From contig NZ_AP025944.1 of assembly GCF_024349685.1 (NCBI RefSeq), positions 2,796,001-2,860,000 on the forward strand: DNA of 64,000 nt, in the 5' to 3' direction. The stretch's first letter is position 1. Every line of letters begins with the position of its first letter. The notes beneath the pieces were generated by a model that was not told the DNA's origin, ran no database searches, and saw only the letters and a program-made list of their open reading frames with translations. Both the position numbers and the translations under genes were made by a program. Source of the stretch: Pseudomonas sp. LRP2-20 (lineage in GTDB: Bacteria; Pseudomonadota; Gammaproteobacteria; Pseudomonadales; Pseudomonadaceae). Positions 1 through 8,152 of the stretch are shown piece after piece.

Positions 1-100
1 TGTTTCGGGCCAGTAAAGTCTGTGACAGGCGCGCGCGACCGCCTTGTGGGTACGACGCGATATCGCGCCATGCGCCAAGGCGTTCGCGCGCCAATCCCCC
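1..100. repeat. Partial copy of the 97-bp-core palindromic element
   Basis: This stretch repeats, at an offset of 146 bp, the inner end of one arm (TGTTTCGGGCCA) and most of the core of the complete element that follows. It stops inside the core at the run AATCCCCCAG and joins directly to the left arm of the complete copy. This looks like a tandem head-to-tail partial duplication. Its own left arm would lie outside the window, so its true extent is unknown. Confidence 0.8.
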
Positions 101-313
101 AGCGCCGCCCGCGCGGCGCATCGCGAGCTTTGCTCGCTCCTACGTCTGTTTCGGGCCAGTAAAGTCTGTGACAGGCGCGCGCGACCGCCTTGTGGGTACG
201 ACGCCATATCGCGCCATGCGCCAAGGCGTTCGCGCGCCAATCCCCCAGGACTGATTGGCCCGAAACAAACGTAGGAGCGAGCAAAGCTCGCGATGCGCCG
301 CGCGGGCGGCGCT
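101..313. repeat. Long palindromic element, copy A (58-bp arms, 97-bp core)
   Basis: The left arm (101-158) and right arm (256-313) are reverse complements with one mismatch in 58 bp. They flank a 97-bp asymmetric core (159-255). Both arms carry the copy-specific variant GAGCTTTGCTC, where the two other copies have GAGCTGCGCTC, so the arms vary together. The right flank (GCTCGATCTCACAGGCGC) resembles the outer arm extension of the other copies. No transposase is present. Small ORFs here are probably spurious. Confidence 0.85.
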
Positions 314-524
314 CGATCTCACAGGCGCAGAAGATCCTACGACAACCACTTGGCAGTCATCGTATCTCTTAACAGGAAAGAGGAAAAAAACGATCGCGGA
401 GACAGGCACAAGCCCGCCGCCCGCTTCCACGGGAAGTGTTCTGGGACCAGCAGAGGGTGACCGGGGAAGCGGGGGCGGCCTTGCGCCGCCCCGCGATCAA
501 AGCTAACGAAGCTGAAACCGAGTG
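314..524. other. Gene-free segment with a GC hairpin after the hydrolase gene
   Basis: No convincing gene is visible. A GC-rich hairpin lies at about 469-494 (GCGGGGGCGGCC, then TTGC, then GCCGCCCCGC), 31 bp beyond the stop of the minus-strand hydrolase. On that strand it is followed by TTCCCC rather than a run of T. It could act as a terminator or as an RNA 3'-end stabiliser. Confidence 0.4.
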
Positions 525-1334
525 TCAGGCGGCCTGTTGGCGCTTGATCTGGCTTTTGCGCACCTGGGCGCGGCAGGCATCGCCGAAGGCCTGGAAAATC
601 TTGATCGAATCAGGGTTCTTCGCCGCTTGCCATTCCGGGTGCCACTGCACGGCAAACAGGAACGGCGAGATGCTTGGGGCGTGGATCGCCTCGACCAGGC
701 CGTCTTCGGCGTGGGCGATCGGCTCGATGCCAGCGCCGAGGTTGCGCAGGCCCTGGCCGTGCAGCGAGTTCACACGGATCTCGTCGGTGCCCAGGGTTTC
801 ACGCAGCCAGCTGCCTGGCTTGATCTTCACGCCATGCACCTGGGCGTACTGCACATCGACCGGATCTTCCGGGTTTTCCCGGTGGTCGTTGAAGCCAGGC
901 TCGGCGTAGACCTTCTGGTAGATGTCGCCGCCCAGGGCAACGTTGATTTCCTGCATGCCACGGCAAATGCCGAAGATCGGCAGGCCGCGCTTGAGCGCTG
1001 CCTTGACCAGCGGGATGTCGAACAGGTCGCGGTTCTTGTCCTGGCCCTTGCCGGGAGTCTCGTTTTCCTGGCCGTACAGGGTCGGGTCGATGTTGCTGCC
1101 GGCACCGGTCAGGTACACGCCGTCGGCCATGTCCAGATAGGTCTCGAGGTCTTCGATGCCACAGCAGGTAGGCACCAGTACCGGAACGCAATCGGCGAAG
1201 TCGACCAGCGGGGTGATGTATTTGTGGGTCATGACCTGATAGTCATGGCCTTTGCGCTCTTGGCTGCCCATGGTCATCAGGACGACGGGTTTGCGCAGGG
1301 AAGGTTGCTTGTTGCCAATGTTGCTGTTGGACAT
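525..1334 (-). CDS. Gamma-glutamyl-gamma-aminobutyrate hydrolase-like class-I amidotransferase (peptidase C26)
   Basis: A 269-aa cytoplasmic hydrolase of the class-I glutamine amidotransferase fold, PuuD/peptidase C26 type. The nucleophile Cys lies in the elbow motif GICRGMQEINVALGG, and the His/Glu pair appears near the C terminus as QWHPEW. Members cleave gamma-glutamyl amides such as gamma-glutamyl-GABA in putrescine breakdown. Length is normal for the family. It lies downstream of, and on the same strand as, the D-lysine ABC genes, with a 297-bp gap that makes separate transcription likely. The fold is secure. The substrate is not, because no other puu gene is nearby, and a role in lysine-derived gamma-glutamyl compounds is equally possible. 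Confidence 0.85.
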   Translation of the reverse strand: MSNSNIGNKQPSLRKPVVLMTMGSQERKGHDYQVMTHKYITPLVDFADCVPVLVPTCCGIEDLETYLDMADGVYLTGAGSNIDPTLYGQENETPGKGQDKNRDLFDIPLVKAALKRGLPIFGICRGMQEINVALGGDIYQKVYAEPGFNDHRENPEDPVDVQYAQVHGVKIKPGSWLRETLGTDEIRVNSLHGQGLRNLGAGIEPIAHAEDGLVEAIHAPSISPFLFAVQWHPEWQAAKNPDSIKIFQAFGDACRAQVRKSQIKRQQAA

Positions 1335-1631
1335 ATGTCACCTTATGACAGGGCTCTGCCTGTCGTTGTTGTGCAGGTGCACGGCACGTGGCCTGGATGT
1401 GCTACCTGAAGTCCCGAGCACTGCCGGCTCATCACTGGACGATTCCGGTCGGGGCTTGTAGATAGCTTGCCAGAGCCGTTCGATATGTCAAACGAGCAAA
1501 AGGCGGTTAAGGCGCCGAATTACGGGGCCTGAACCCTTGCGAGCCTGAGCCGGCAAGGGTTTGGCGGGGGGTAAGGTCAATTATATTTAACGACGCAGTT
1601 GGATCATTGCAGCGCTGCAATGATCGACCGC
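1335..1631. other. Intergenic region with a 24-bp perfect palindrome
   Basis: There is no gene here. At 1602-1625 is a loop-less perfect palindrome made of GATCATTGCAGC and its reverse complement, 7 bp past the stop of the ATPase gene. A second imperfect stem (CCCTTGC...GCAAGGG) lies near 1534-1560. Neither has the T-run of a classical terminator. The region should also hold the promoter of the minus-strand hydrolase. Confidence 0.55.
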
Positions 1632-2414
1632 TCAGTGCAGTATCTGCGCCAGGAAGGCCTTGGCCCGCGCTGTGCGCGGCTGGTTGAAGAACACCTGGGG
1701 CGGGCTGTCCTCGATGATCTGCCCGCCTTCGAGGAACAGCACCCGTTCCGCCACCTGCCGGGCAAAGCCCATCTCATGGGTGACACAGAGCATGGTCATG
1801 CCAGTGCCGGCCAGTTGCACCAGTACGTCCAGCACTTCGGCGACCATCTCCGGGTCGAGCGCCGAGGTCGGCTCGTCGAACAGCATGATGCGCGGCTTCA
1901 TGCACAGCGCCCGGGCGATCGCCACGCGCTGCTGCTGGCCGCCGGACAACTGGCTGGGGTACTTGTGTGCCTGGCTCTCGATGCCGACCTTGCTCAGGTA
2001 CAGGCGCGCCCGTTCCTCGGCGTCCTTGCGCGACAGGCCGCGCACGCTGGTGGGGGCGAGCAGGCAGTTGTCGAGCACGCTCATGTGCGGGAACAGGTTG
2101 AAGTGCTGGAACACCATGCCGATCTCGCTGCGCACCTGGGCTGCCTGGCGGGTGTTGGCGGCCAGGTCGGTGCCGGCGACCCGGATGCTGCCTTGCTGGG
2201 CGATCTCCAGGCGGTTGATGCAGCGGATCAGCGTCGATTTGCCCGAGCCGGACGGGCCGCAGAGGACAATGCGTTCGCCCTCGCGCACCTGCAGGTCGAT
2301 GTCGCGCAGCACATGGAAGGCGCCATAGTGCTTGTTCAGGCCCTCGATGCGGATCAGCTCCGGGCGAGGGTCAGGTTCGGGGGCAAGGCTGGCAACGCTC
2401 ATGGGGGCGGTCAT
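1632..2414 (-). CDS. Polar amino-acid ABC transporter ATP-binding protein
   Basis: A 260-aa ATPase of the HisP/GlnQ class that powers the two permeases encoded just upstream. It has Walker A GPSGSGKST, the ABC signature LSGGQQQR, Walker B RIMLFDEPTSALDP and a switch His in CVTHEMGFARQ. The start is ATG with GGGAGA eight bases upstream. It follows amaD by 22 bp and ends the minus-strand block rpiR, binding protein, permease, permease, amaD, ATPase. Placing the ATPase after the catabolic dehydrogenase ties import to oxidation of the substrate. From the neighbours the substrate is probably D-lysine or a related basic amino acid. That is inferred from context, not from the protein itself. Confidence 0.93.
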   Translation of the reverse strand: MTAPMSVASLAPEPDPRPELIRIEGLNKHYGAFHVLRDIDLQVREGERIVLCGPSGSGKSTLIRCINRLEIAQQGSIRVAGTDLAANTRQAAQVRSEIGMVFQHFNLFPHMSVLDNCLLAPTSVRGLSRKDAEERARLYLSKVGIESQAHKYPSQLSGGQQQRVAIARALCMKPRIMLFDEPTSALDPEMVAEVLDVLVQLAGTGMTMLCVTHEMGFARQVAERVLFLEGGQIIEDSPPQVFFNQPRTARAKAFLAQILH

Positions 2415-2436
2415 GTTGTTGTTCTCCCGCTGGATG

Positions 2437-3681
2437 TCAGTCGAAACGTGCCGCGCTGTAGGGCGCAGGGTCGGTGAAAGGGTGTTCGCCGGTGAGCATC
2501 TCGGCCACCAGGCGGCCGCTGACCGGGCCGAGGGTGAGGCCGTGGTGGGCGTGGCCGAAGTTGAACCACAGGCCTTTGTGCCGGGGCGCCGGGCCGATCA
2601 CCGGGCGCATGTCGGGCAGGCACGGGCGGCGGCCGAGCCACGGTTTCTCATCAAGGCGCTCGCCCAGGGCCGGGAACAGCTTGCGGGCCAGGGCTTCGCA
2701 GCGTTTGAGCTGGATTTCGTTGCCCGGCGCGCCGCTGGCCGCAAACTCGATGCCGGTGGTCAGGCGCACGCCGCGGGCCATGGGCGCCAGTACATAGCCG
2801 CCCTGGGTGTCGCAGATCGAATGCTGCAGCTGTGCGCCGTCGCGGGTGCCGTAGTGCATGTGGTAACCACGCTTGATGCCCAGCGGAATCCGGTAGCCCA
2901 GGCGCTCGAAGAGGTCGCCCGACTGCGGGCCCAGGCAGGCCACCACTTCGTCCGCGGTAATCGGCCCACGCTGGCTGTCGACCTGCCATTGGCTGCCAGC
3001 CTGGCGCAGGCTGCGCGCATCGCCATGCAGGAACTGCCCGCCTCGCTGCACGAACAGCGCGGCGTAGCCACGGGTGAGGGCGCCTGGGTTGTTGACGGTC
3101 TTCGGGTCGAGCCAGTGGATGCCGCCGACCACCGCACTGTCGAGCTGATGCTCGCGTGCCTGCAGTTGCCCACGCTCGAGGATTTCGTATTGCAGGCCAT
3201 AGCGGGCCAGGCCCTTGAGCTCGGCCTTGGCCTGTTCGAACAGCGCCGGGTCGCGATAGACCTCGATCCAGCCTTTGGCCTGGACCAGCCCTTCAAGGCC
3301 GGCTGCGTGGATCAGCGCGTCGTGTTCCTCGACGCTGCGCTGCACCAGCGGCAGCATGTCGGCCGCCGCCCCGGCCAGGCGCCCAGGCGCCGACTGCTGC
3401 CAGTAGCGCAGCAGCCACGGTGCCGCCTTGGGCAGGTGCAGCAGGCTGTAGCGCACGTCTGGCTGGCGGTTCAGGCCATAACGCAGCAAGGCGCCAAGCT
3501 GCCGGGGGAAGGCATAGGGGATCACGCTGGAGCGCTCGATCAGCCCGGCGTTGCCATGGCTGGTGCCGTTGCCGGGGTCGTCACGGTCGATCAGGATCAC
3601 CTGGCGCCCTCGGGCCTGCAGGTGCAGTGCGGTACTGACGCCGACGATGCCGGCGCCGAGAACAAGGGTCTGGCAATGCAT
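2437..3681 (-). CDS. amaD: FAD-dependent D-amino-acid dehydrogenase AmaD (D-lysine)
   Basis: A 414-aa member of the DAO/DadA flavoprotein family. The N terminus has the dinucleotide-binding motif GAGIVGVSTALHL followed by an acidic end of strand 2 (LIDRDD). The C terminus has the conserved family segment ending GHAHHGLTLGPVSG. AmaD of P. putida oxidises D-lysine to delta1-piperideine-2-carboxylate, the substrate of DpkA, whose gene starts 3.3 kb away on the other strand. The gene sits between permease and ATPase genes with 15- and 22-bp gaps, so it is co-transcribed with the uptake system. Assignment to AmaD rather than a generic DadA rests on the dpkA/amaC neighbourhood. Confidence 0.85.
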   Translation of the reverse strand: MHCQTLVLGAGIVGVSTALHLQARGRQVILIDRDDPGNGTSHGNAGLIERSSVIPYAFPRQLGALLRYGLNRQPDVRYSLLHLPKAAPWLLRYWQQSAPGRLAGAAADMLPLVQRSVEEHDALIHAAGLEGLVQAKGWIEVYRDPALFEQAKAELKGLARYGLQYEILERGQLQAREHQLDSAVVGGIHWLDPKTVNNPGALTRGYAALFVQRGGQFLHGDARSLRQAGSQWQVDSQRGPITADEVVACLGPQSGDLFERLGYRIPLGIKRGYHMHYGTRDGAQLQHSICDTQGGYVLAPMARGVRLTTGIEFAASGAPGNEIQLKRCEALARKLFPALGERLDEKPWLGRRPCLPDMRPVIGPAPRHKGLWFNFGHAHHGLTLGPVSGRLVAEMLTGEHPFTDPAPYSAARFD

Positions 3682-3696
3682 GGATGTATCCTTCGG

Positions 3697-4407
3697 TCAG
3701 TTCAGGTGGCGGCCCAGGCGGGCTTCCAGGTGTTTGAGCAAGCGCCGGACCAGTTCGACGATCACCAGGTAGAGCACTGCGGCCCACAGGTAGATCTGGA
3801 AGTCGAAACTGCGCGAGAACGCCAGTTTGGTCACGCCCATCAGGTCGTAGATGGTCACCAGCGAAGCGATGGCGCTGGCCTTGATCATCAGGATCAGCTC
3901 GTTGCCCAGCGGGCCGATGGCCACCAGCAACGATTGCGGCAGGATCACCTTGAAGAAGGTGGTCGAGCGCTTCAGGTTCAGCGCGTGTGCCGCTTCGTAC
4001 TGGCCTGGCGCCACTGCCATCAGGCTGCCGCGGAAGATCTCGGCCTGGTAGGCGGCGGTGTTCAGGGTGAACGCCAGCAAGGTGCAGAACCAGGCTTCGC
4101 GGAAGAACCACCAGAGGCCGACGTCCTGCCAGAAGCCCTTGAGCGAACCCAGGCCGTAATACAGCAGAAACAGCTGTGCCAGCAGCGGCGAGCCGCGGAA
4201 GAAGTAGATGTAGCCCGCCGCCATACGCTGCAGCAGCAGGTGCCGCGACATGCGCGCCAGGGCCAGCAGCAGGCCGAGCACGGCGCCCAGGCTGAAGGAG
4301 ATCGCCACCAGCTTGGCGGTCACCAGCAGGCCATCGACGAAACGCGGGCCGTAGCGTTCCAGCAGGTCCGGGTCCAGCACCAGGCCCAGCAGTTGTTCGG
4401 CACTCAT
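3697..4407 (-). CDS. Polar amino-acid ABC transporter permease (HisM/GlnP type)
   Basis: A 236-aa inner-membrane permease with about five hydrophobic segments. The cytoplasmic EAA-type loop is visible around QYEAAHALNLKRSTTFFKVILP, the surface that contacts the ATPase. Its start overlaps the stop of the next permease gene by 4 bp (ATGA), and amaD follows 15 bp downstream. It forms the heterodimeric channel with the neighbouring permease for uptake of a polar, probably basic, amino acid. Confidence 0.92.
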   Translation of the reverse strand: MSAEQLLGLVLDPDLLERYGPRFVDGLLVTAKLVAISFSLGAVLGLLLALARMSRHLLLQRMAAGYIYFFRGSPLLAQLFLLYYGLGSLKGFWQDVGLWWFFREAWFCTLLAFTLNTAAYQAEIFRGSLMAVAPGQYEAAHALNLKRSTTFFKVILPQSLLVAIGPLGNELILMIKASAIASLVTIYDLMGVTKLAFSRSFDFQIYLWAAVLYLVIVELVRRLLKHLEARLGRHLN

Positions 4408-5123
4408 GCGCGTGCTCCTTGCAGGTGGCGGTTGCTGCGCCGCTCGATAAAGGCGAATACCCGTCCCGAGGCGGCCGAGAACAGCAGGTAACCCAGGCAG
4501 GCCACGCCATAGAAGAACATCGGCTCCTTGGTCACGCTGACCGCCAGGTTGGTCTGGCGCATCAGGTCGACCAGCGAGATGGTCGACACCAGCGAGGTGT
4601 CCTTGAGCAGGGACAGCCAGTTGTTCGACAGGCCCGGCAGGGCGATGCGGGTCAGTTGCGGCAACACCACCTTGAAGAACCCGGTGCGCTTGCTCAGGCC
4701 CAGTGCCGAGCAGGCCTCCAGTTGCCCTTTGGGCAGGGTCTTGAACGCGGCCAGCCAGATTTCGCTGGAGAACGCTGCGAATACCAGGCTGAAGGCGATC
4801 ATTGCGGCGAGGAAGGTGTTGATCAGGAACTCGCCTTCATAACCCATCGCCGCCAGCAGCTTCTGCGCGGCGATCTGGCAGCCGTAATAGATGATCAGCA
4901 AGGTCAGCAGCTCGGGCAGGCCGCGGAACACCGTGGAGAAGGTCGTGGCCCAGGCCCGTGGCAGGCGTTTGCGCGAACGCGCCGCCAGGGCCACGGCCAG
5001 GCCCAACGGCAGGCCGACAGGCAGGCAGGCGAGGGCCAGGGAAACGGTAACCAGCGCGCCGGCCAGCAACGCCTGGCCCCAGCCTCCGCTGGCGAAGGAC
5101 AGCAAGGACAATTGATCGAGCAT
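4404..5123 (-). CDS. Polar amino-acid ABC transporter permease (HisQ/GlnP type)
   Basis: A 239-aa inner-membrane permease, partner of the gene it overlaps by 4 bp. The EAA-like loop is visible as QLEACSALGLSKRTGFFKVVLP, with hydrophobic segments from about residue 15 onward. The 100-bp gap to the upstream binding-protein gene holds a REP-like hairpin. In ABC operons such a hairpin commonly protects the upstream mRNA, so that binding protein is made in excess over the membrane subunits. Confidence 0.92.
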   Translation of the reverse strand: MLDQLSLLSFASGGWGQALLAGALVTVSLALACLPVGLPLGLAVALAARSRKRLPRAWATTFSTVFRGLPELLTLLIIYYGCQIAAQKLLAAMGYEGEFLINTFLAAMIAFSLVFAAFSSEIWLAAFKTLPKGQLEACSALGLSKRTGFFKVVLPQLTRIALPGLSNNWLSLLKDTSLVSTISLVDLMRQTNLAVSVTKEPMFFYGVACLGYLLFSAASGRVFAFIERRSNRHLQGARA

Positions 5124-5156
5124 GACGAACCCCTTGGATGGGCTGCGCGGTCTCGG

Positions 5157-5200
5157 TGTAGGAGCGGCCTTGCCGAGGTGTCGGCGAGACCGCTCCTACA
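5157..5200. repeat. REP-like hairpin between binding-protein and permease genes
   Basis: The perfect 11-bp inverted arms TGTAGGAGCGG (5157-5167) and its complement (5190-5200) flank a GC-rich centre. The sequence belongs to the REP-like family scattered through this window, but in the TAGGAGC variant. Its place in the only large gap of the transport operon suggests a role in mRNA stability or partial termination. Confidence 0.75.
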
Positions 5201-5223
5201 GCGATAGCGCAGTTTTCCGAAGA

Positions 5224-5976
5224 TCAGTTGTAGATATCGAAGGCAAAGTACTTGCTGGCGATCTTCTGGTAGGTGCCGTTGGCAACGATCTCGGCCAGTG
5301 CGGTGTTCAGCCGCTGGCGCAGGGCATCGTCGTCCTTGCGCACGGCAATGGCAGCGTCGGCCTTGGTGTTGGCAACGTCACCGAGGATCTTGCAGCAGTC
5401 CTGACCGTTCTTGTTCATCCACTCATGCAGCGGGAACTTGTCGGCAATCACCCCGTCCAGGCGGCCGGCGGCGAGGTCGGCGTTGGCCTCGTCCATGGTC
5501 GGGTACAGCTTCACGTCGGCGCCAGCCTTGGCGTACACGTCTTCGGCATAGATGGCCTGGGTCGAGGACGACTGGGCGCCGACGGTATAGCCGTCGAAGC
5601 GGGTCTGGGCGTCGCTGATCTTGCTGTCCTTGGCCACCGCGACAGTCAGCGGGGTGCGGTAGTAGTGGTCGGTGAAGGCGATCTTCTTGCGCCGTTCCTC
5701 GGTGTCGATCATCGACGCCACCACGGCATCGTACTTGCGCGCCATCAGCGCCGGGATGATGCCCTCCCAGTCCTGGGCGACCAGGGTGCACTCGACCTTC
5801 ATCTGTTCGCACAGGGCGTGGGTGATGTCGATGTCGAAGCCGTGCAGCTGGTTATCGGCATCGACATAATTGAAGGGCGGGTAGGCACCTTCGGTGGCGA
5901 AGCGCAGGGTCTCGGCACTGGCGTTACCTGCCAGCAGCAGGGCACACGCACCCAGCAAAGCCATGGTCTTGTTCAT
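5224..5976 (-). CDS. Periplasmic amino-acid-binding protein of the ABC transporter
   Basis: A 250-aa SBP_bac_3 family protein. A signal peptide of about 21 residues ends ...GNASA before ETLRFATEGAYPPFNY, the typical mature start of this family. It delivers ligand to the two permeases encoded downstream. A GAGGTG ribosome site precedes the ATG. Two Cys lie together (QDCCK), with others at VECTL and ALCEQ. The gene is 21 bp downstream of the RpiR regulator, so the regulator heads the transport operon. Ligand is inferred as D-lysine or a similar basic amino acid from amaD, dpkA and amaC. Confidence 0.92.
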   Translation of the reverse strand: MNKTMALLGACALLLAGNASAETLRFATEGAYPPFNYVDADNQLHGFDIDITHALCEQMKVECTLVAQDWEGIIPALMARKYDAVVASMIDTEERRKKIAFTDHYYRTPLTVAVAKDSKISDAQTRFDGYTVGAQSSSTQAIYAEDVYAKAGADVKLYPTMDEANADLAAGRLDGVIADKFPLHEWMNKNGQDCCKILGDVANTKADAAIAVRKDDDALRQRLNTALAEIVANGTYQKIASKYFAFDIYN

Positions 5977-5997
5977 CTCGCACCTCTTGCACTCTTG

Positions 5998-6870
5998 CTA
6001 TTGTTGTTTGTTGGCCGGCCACGAGGTGTAGCCGACGAACTCGTTATGTAGAGCGGCAGTTGCTTCCAAGCGTTTTTCAACATCAGGCCCGAGCTTCTTG
6101 CAGACCTCGTTGACCATCAGGTGCACCCACGACAGCATGGTTGCGGTGGATTCCCAGAACAGATTGAATTCGGTGGGGATGCGGAACACTTCGTCGGCAT
6201 GAGCATCGGCCCAGTCGCAGAAGGTATCGGTCACCAGCGTGACCGGGATGCCGGCGGCGCGTGCCTTCTGGCACAGCAGCAGGGCATGGCGCGAATAGCG
6301 GCGGGCCTCGAACACCACCAGCGTGGTGGCCTCGCTGCGGCCGAGCAGCACGTCGCCGAAGTGCCCGGCGCTGCCATCGACCAGTTGCACGCCGTCGCGC
6401 AGGTATTGCAACAGGTGGCTCATGCACATGGCGATGCCACGCTCGGTCTGGAAGCCGGCGATGCATACCCGCGGCTTTTCTGCCAGGCGCTGTGCCACGG
6501 CGTGCCAGGCGTCGCTCTGGCGGTATTCGTGGACGCGGACCAGGGCTGCCATTTCCAGCTCCAGGCTGCCGGCGTTGTCGCTGACGTCCTCATTCTGGCG
6601 ATATTCTTGCAGGCGATCCCCCATCAGCCACGGCCCGTCGCCGAGGTCGCTCTGCAGGTCTTGCTTGAGCGCCTTGAGATGGGCATAACCGAGGGATCGG
6701 CAGAAGCGCCCGACACTGGATTCGCTGACGCCCAGCTTGGCGGCAATGCTGGCCGAGGTCTGGAACGGCAGTTCGTGCAGGTTGGCAAGCATGTAGCTGG
6801 CGATCTTGCGGCCCGAGGCAGCGGCCCCTTGCAGGCTGTTTTCCAGGCGTTGCTTGATCGGTTGGCTCAT
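5998..6870 (-). CDS. RpiR/MurR-family transcriptional regulator of the D-lysine block
   Basis: A 290-aa regulator. The N-terminal RpiR helix-turn-helix (about residues 5-80) contains SIAAKLGVSESSVGRFCRSLG. The C-terminal SIS-like ligand domain (about 120-265) shows the IAGFQTERG and LVVFEARRYSRHALLLCQKA segments. Such proteins usually bind phosphosugars, but in pseudomonads several RpiR members sit with amino-acid genes. It is divergent from dpkA across 143 bp that carry three CTGTCA-type half-sites, so it probably controls both directions and its own operon. Confidence 0.88.
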   Translation of the reverse strand: MSQPIKQRLENSLQGAAASGRKIASYMLANLHELPFQTSASIAAKLGVSESSVGRFCRSLGYAHLKALKQDLQSDLGDGPWLMGDRLQEYRQNEDVSDNAGSLELEMAALVRVHEYRQSDAWHAVAQRLAEKPRVCIAGFQTERGIAMCMSHLLQYLRDGVQLVDGSAGHFGDVLLGRSEATTLVVFEARRYSRHALLLCQKARAAGIPVTLVTDTFCDWADAHADEVFRIPTEFNLFWESTATMLSWVHLMVNEVCKKLGPDVEKRLEATAALHNEFVGYTSWPANKQQ

Positions 6871-6913
6871 GCTGCTGCTCCAGGCGAGGCGTGGAATAGA
6901 AAATGGCTGTTTT

Positions 6914-6948
6914 CTGTCATCTCGTCAATATTTGACAGATAGCTGTCA
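6914..6948. promoter_or_regulatory. Candidate RpiR operator: three CTGTCA half-sites
   Basis: In the divergent rpiR/dpkA gap, CTGTCA (6914-6919), TGACAG (6933-6938) and CTGTCA (6943-6948) form two nested inverted repeats with spacers of 13 and 4 bp. TTGACA at 6932-6937 could double as a -35 box for dpkA, but no well-spaced -10 is clear. Operator function is inferred from symmetry and place only. Confidence 0.45.
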
Positions 6949-7013
6949 CTTATCGGAAAGTTTTTGTCGTTGCACACGCTGTTGCCATTCCAATTCCAAG
7001 AAAGGAGCTACAG

Positions 7014-8039
7014 ATGTCCGCACCTTCCACCAGCCCGCTCGTGCGCGTGCCCTTCGCCGAACTGCAGGGGCTGTTGCAAGCGATCTTCCAGCGCCACGGC
7101 TGCAGCGAGGCAGTGGCCGCCGTGCTTGCCCACAACTGCACCAGTGCCCAGCGCGATGGCGCCCACAGCCACGGCGTGTTTCGTATCCCCGGTTACGTTT
7201 CGACCCTGGCCAGCGGCTGGGTCGATGGCCGTGCCACGCCGCAGGTGACCGATGTAGCGCCCGGCTACGTGCGCGTGGATGCCGCCGGTGGCTTCGCCCA
7301 GCCTGCCCTGGCTGCGGCGCGTGGGTTGCTGGTGGAAAAGGCCCGCAGTGCCGGCATTGCCGTGCTGGCGATCCACAATTCGCACCATTTCGCCGCACTG
7401 TGGCCCGATGTCGAGCCGTTTGCAGATGAAGGCCTGGTGGCGTTGAGCGTGGTCAACAGCATGACCTGCGTGGTGCCGCACGGTGCACGCAAACCGTTGT
7501 TCGGCACCAACCCGATCGCCTTCGCCGCGCCGTGCGCGGGGCATGATCCGATCGTCTTCGACATGGCCACCAGCGCCATGGCCCACGGCGACGTGCAGAT
7601 CGCTGCGCGTGCCGGCCAGGCATTGCCCGAAGGCATGGGCGTGGATGCCCAGGGCCAGCCGACCACCGACCCAAAGGCCATTCTCGAAGGCGGCGCGCTG
7701 TTGCCGTTTGGCGGGCACAAGGGCTCGGCGCTGTCGATGATGGTCGAGCTGCTGGCGGCGGCGCTGACCGGCGGGCATTTCTCCTGGGAGTTCGACTGGT
7801 CGGGGCACCCAGGGGCGAAGACGCCGTGGACCGGGCAATTGATCATCGTCATTGACCCGAGCAAGGCCGAGGGTGAGCGGTTTGCCCAGCGCAGCCGCGA
7901 GCTGGTCGAGCACATGCAAGGCGCAGGGCTATCGCGGATGCCGGGCGAGCGGCGCTACCGCGAGCGGGAGCAGGCCGAGCGGGAAGGGGTGGCGGTGACC
8001 GAACAAGAGTTGCAAGGCCTGAAGGCATTGCTCGGCTGA
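7014..8039 (+). CDS. dpkA: Delta1-piperideine-2-carboxylate reductase DpkA
   Basis: A 341-aa NAD(P)H-dependent reductase of the Ldh_2 (malate/L-lactate dehydrogenase-like) family. DpkA reduces delta1-piperideine-2-carboxylate, and the related pyrroline compound, to L-pipecolate or L-proline in D-lysine catabolism. Family marks seen here are the N-terminal THAHSHG-like region (DGAHSHGVFRIPGY), the NSHHFAALW segment and the late GGHKGSALSMMVELL motif. An AAGGAG site lies just upstream of the ATG. It is divergent from rpiR, and amaC follows on the same strand after 223 bp. Confidence 0.92.
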   Translation: MSAPSTSPLVRVPFAELQGLLQAIFQRHGCSEAVAAVLAHNCTSAQRDGAHSHGVFRIPGYVSTLASGWVDGRATPQVTDVAPGYVRVDAAGGFAQPALAAARGLLVEKARSAGIAVLAIHNSHHFAALWPDVEPFADEGLVALSVVNSMTCVVPHGARKPLFGTNPIAFAAPCAGHDPIVFDMATSAMAHGDVQIAARAGQALPEGMGVDAQGQPTTDPKAILEGGALLPFGGHKGSALSMMVELLAAALTGGHFSWEFDWSGHPGAKTPWTGQLIIVIDPSKAEGERFAQRSRELVEHMQGAGLSRMPGERRYREREQAEREGVAVTEQELQGLKALLG

Positions 8040-8040
8040 A

Positions 8041-8131
8041 CCGGCCCTTTCGCGGGTAAACCCGCTCCCACAGCTGCAGCGCAGGGCTCAAGGTGGGTGC
8101 GGTCCCTGTGGGAGCGGGTTTACCCGCGAAG
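8041..8131. repeat. Inverted REP pair (REPIN) after dpkA
   Basis: Two REP copies face each other: TTCGCGGGTAAACCCGCTCC followed by CACAG on the left and its complement at 8105-8130. They are separated by about 30 bp. This is the common P. putida-type REP arrangement, and it lies between dpkA and the amaC promoter region. Confidence 0.85.
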
Positions 8132-8152
8132 CATCCAGTGCAAATCCTCCCT

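Noticed and set aside
1599..4491. Long plus-strand reading frames opposite the ABC/amaD genes (up to about 719 codons)
   Set aside because: They are antisense shadows in GC-rich sequence, with no ribosome sites and low-complexity Ala/Gln/Arg-rich products. The minus-strand genes have clear domains.
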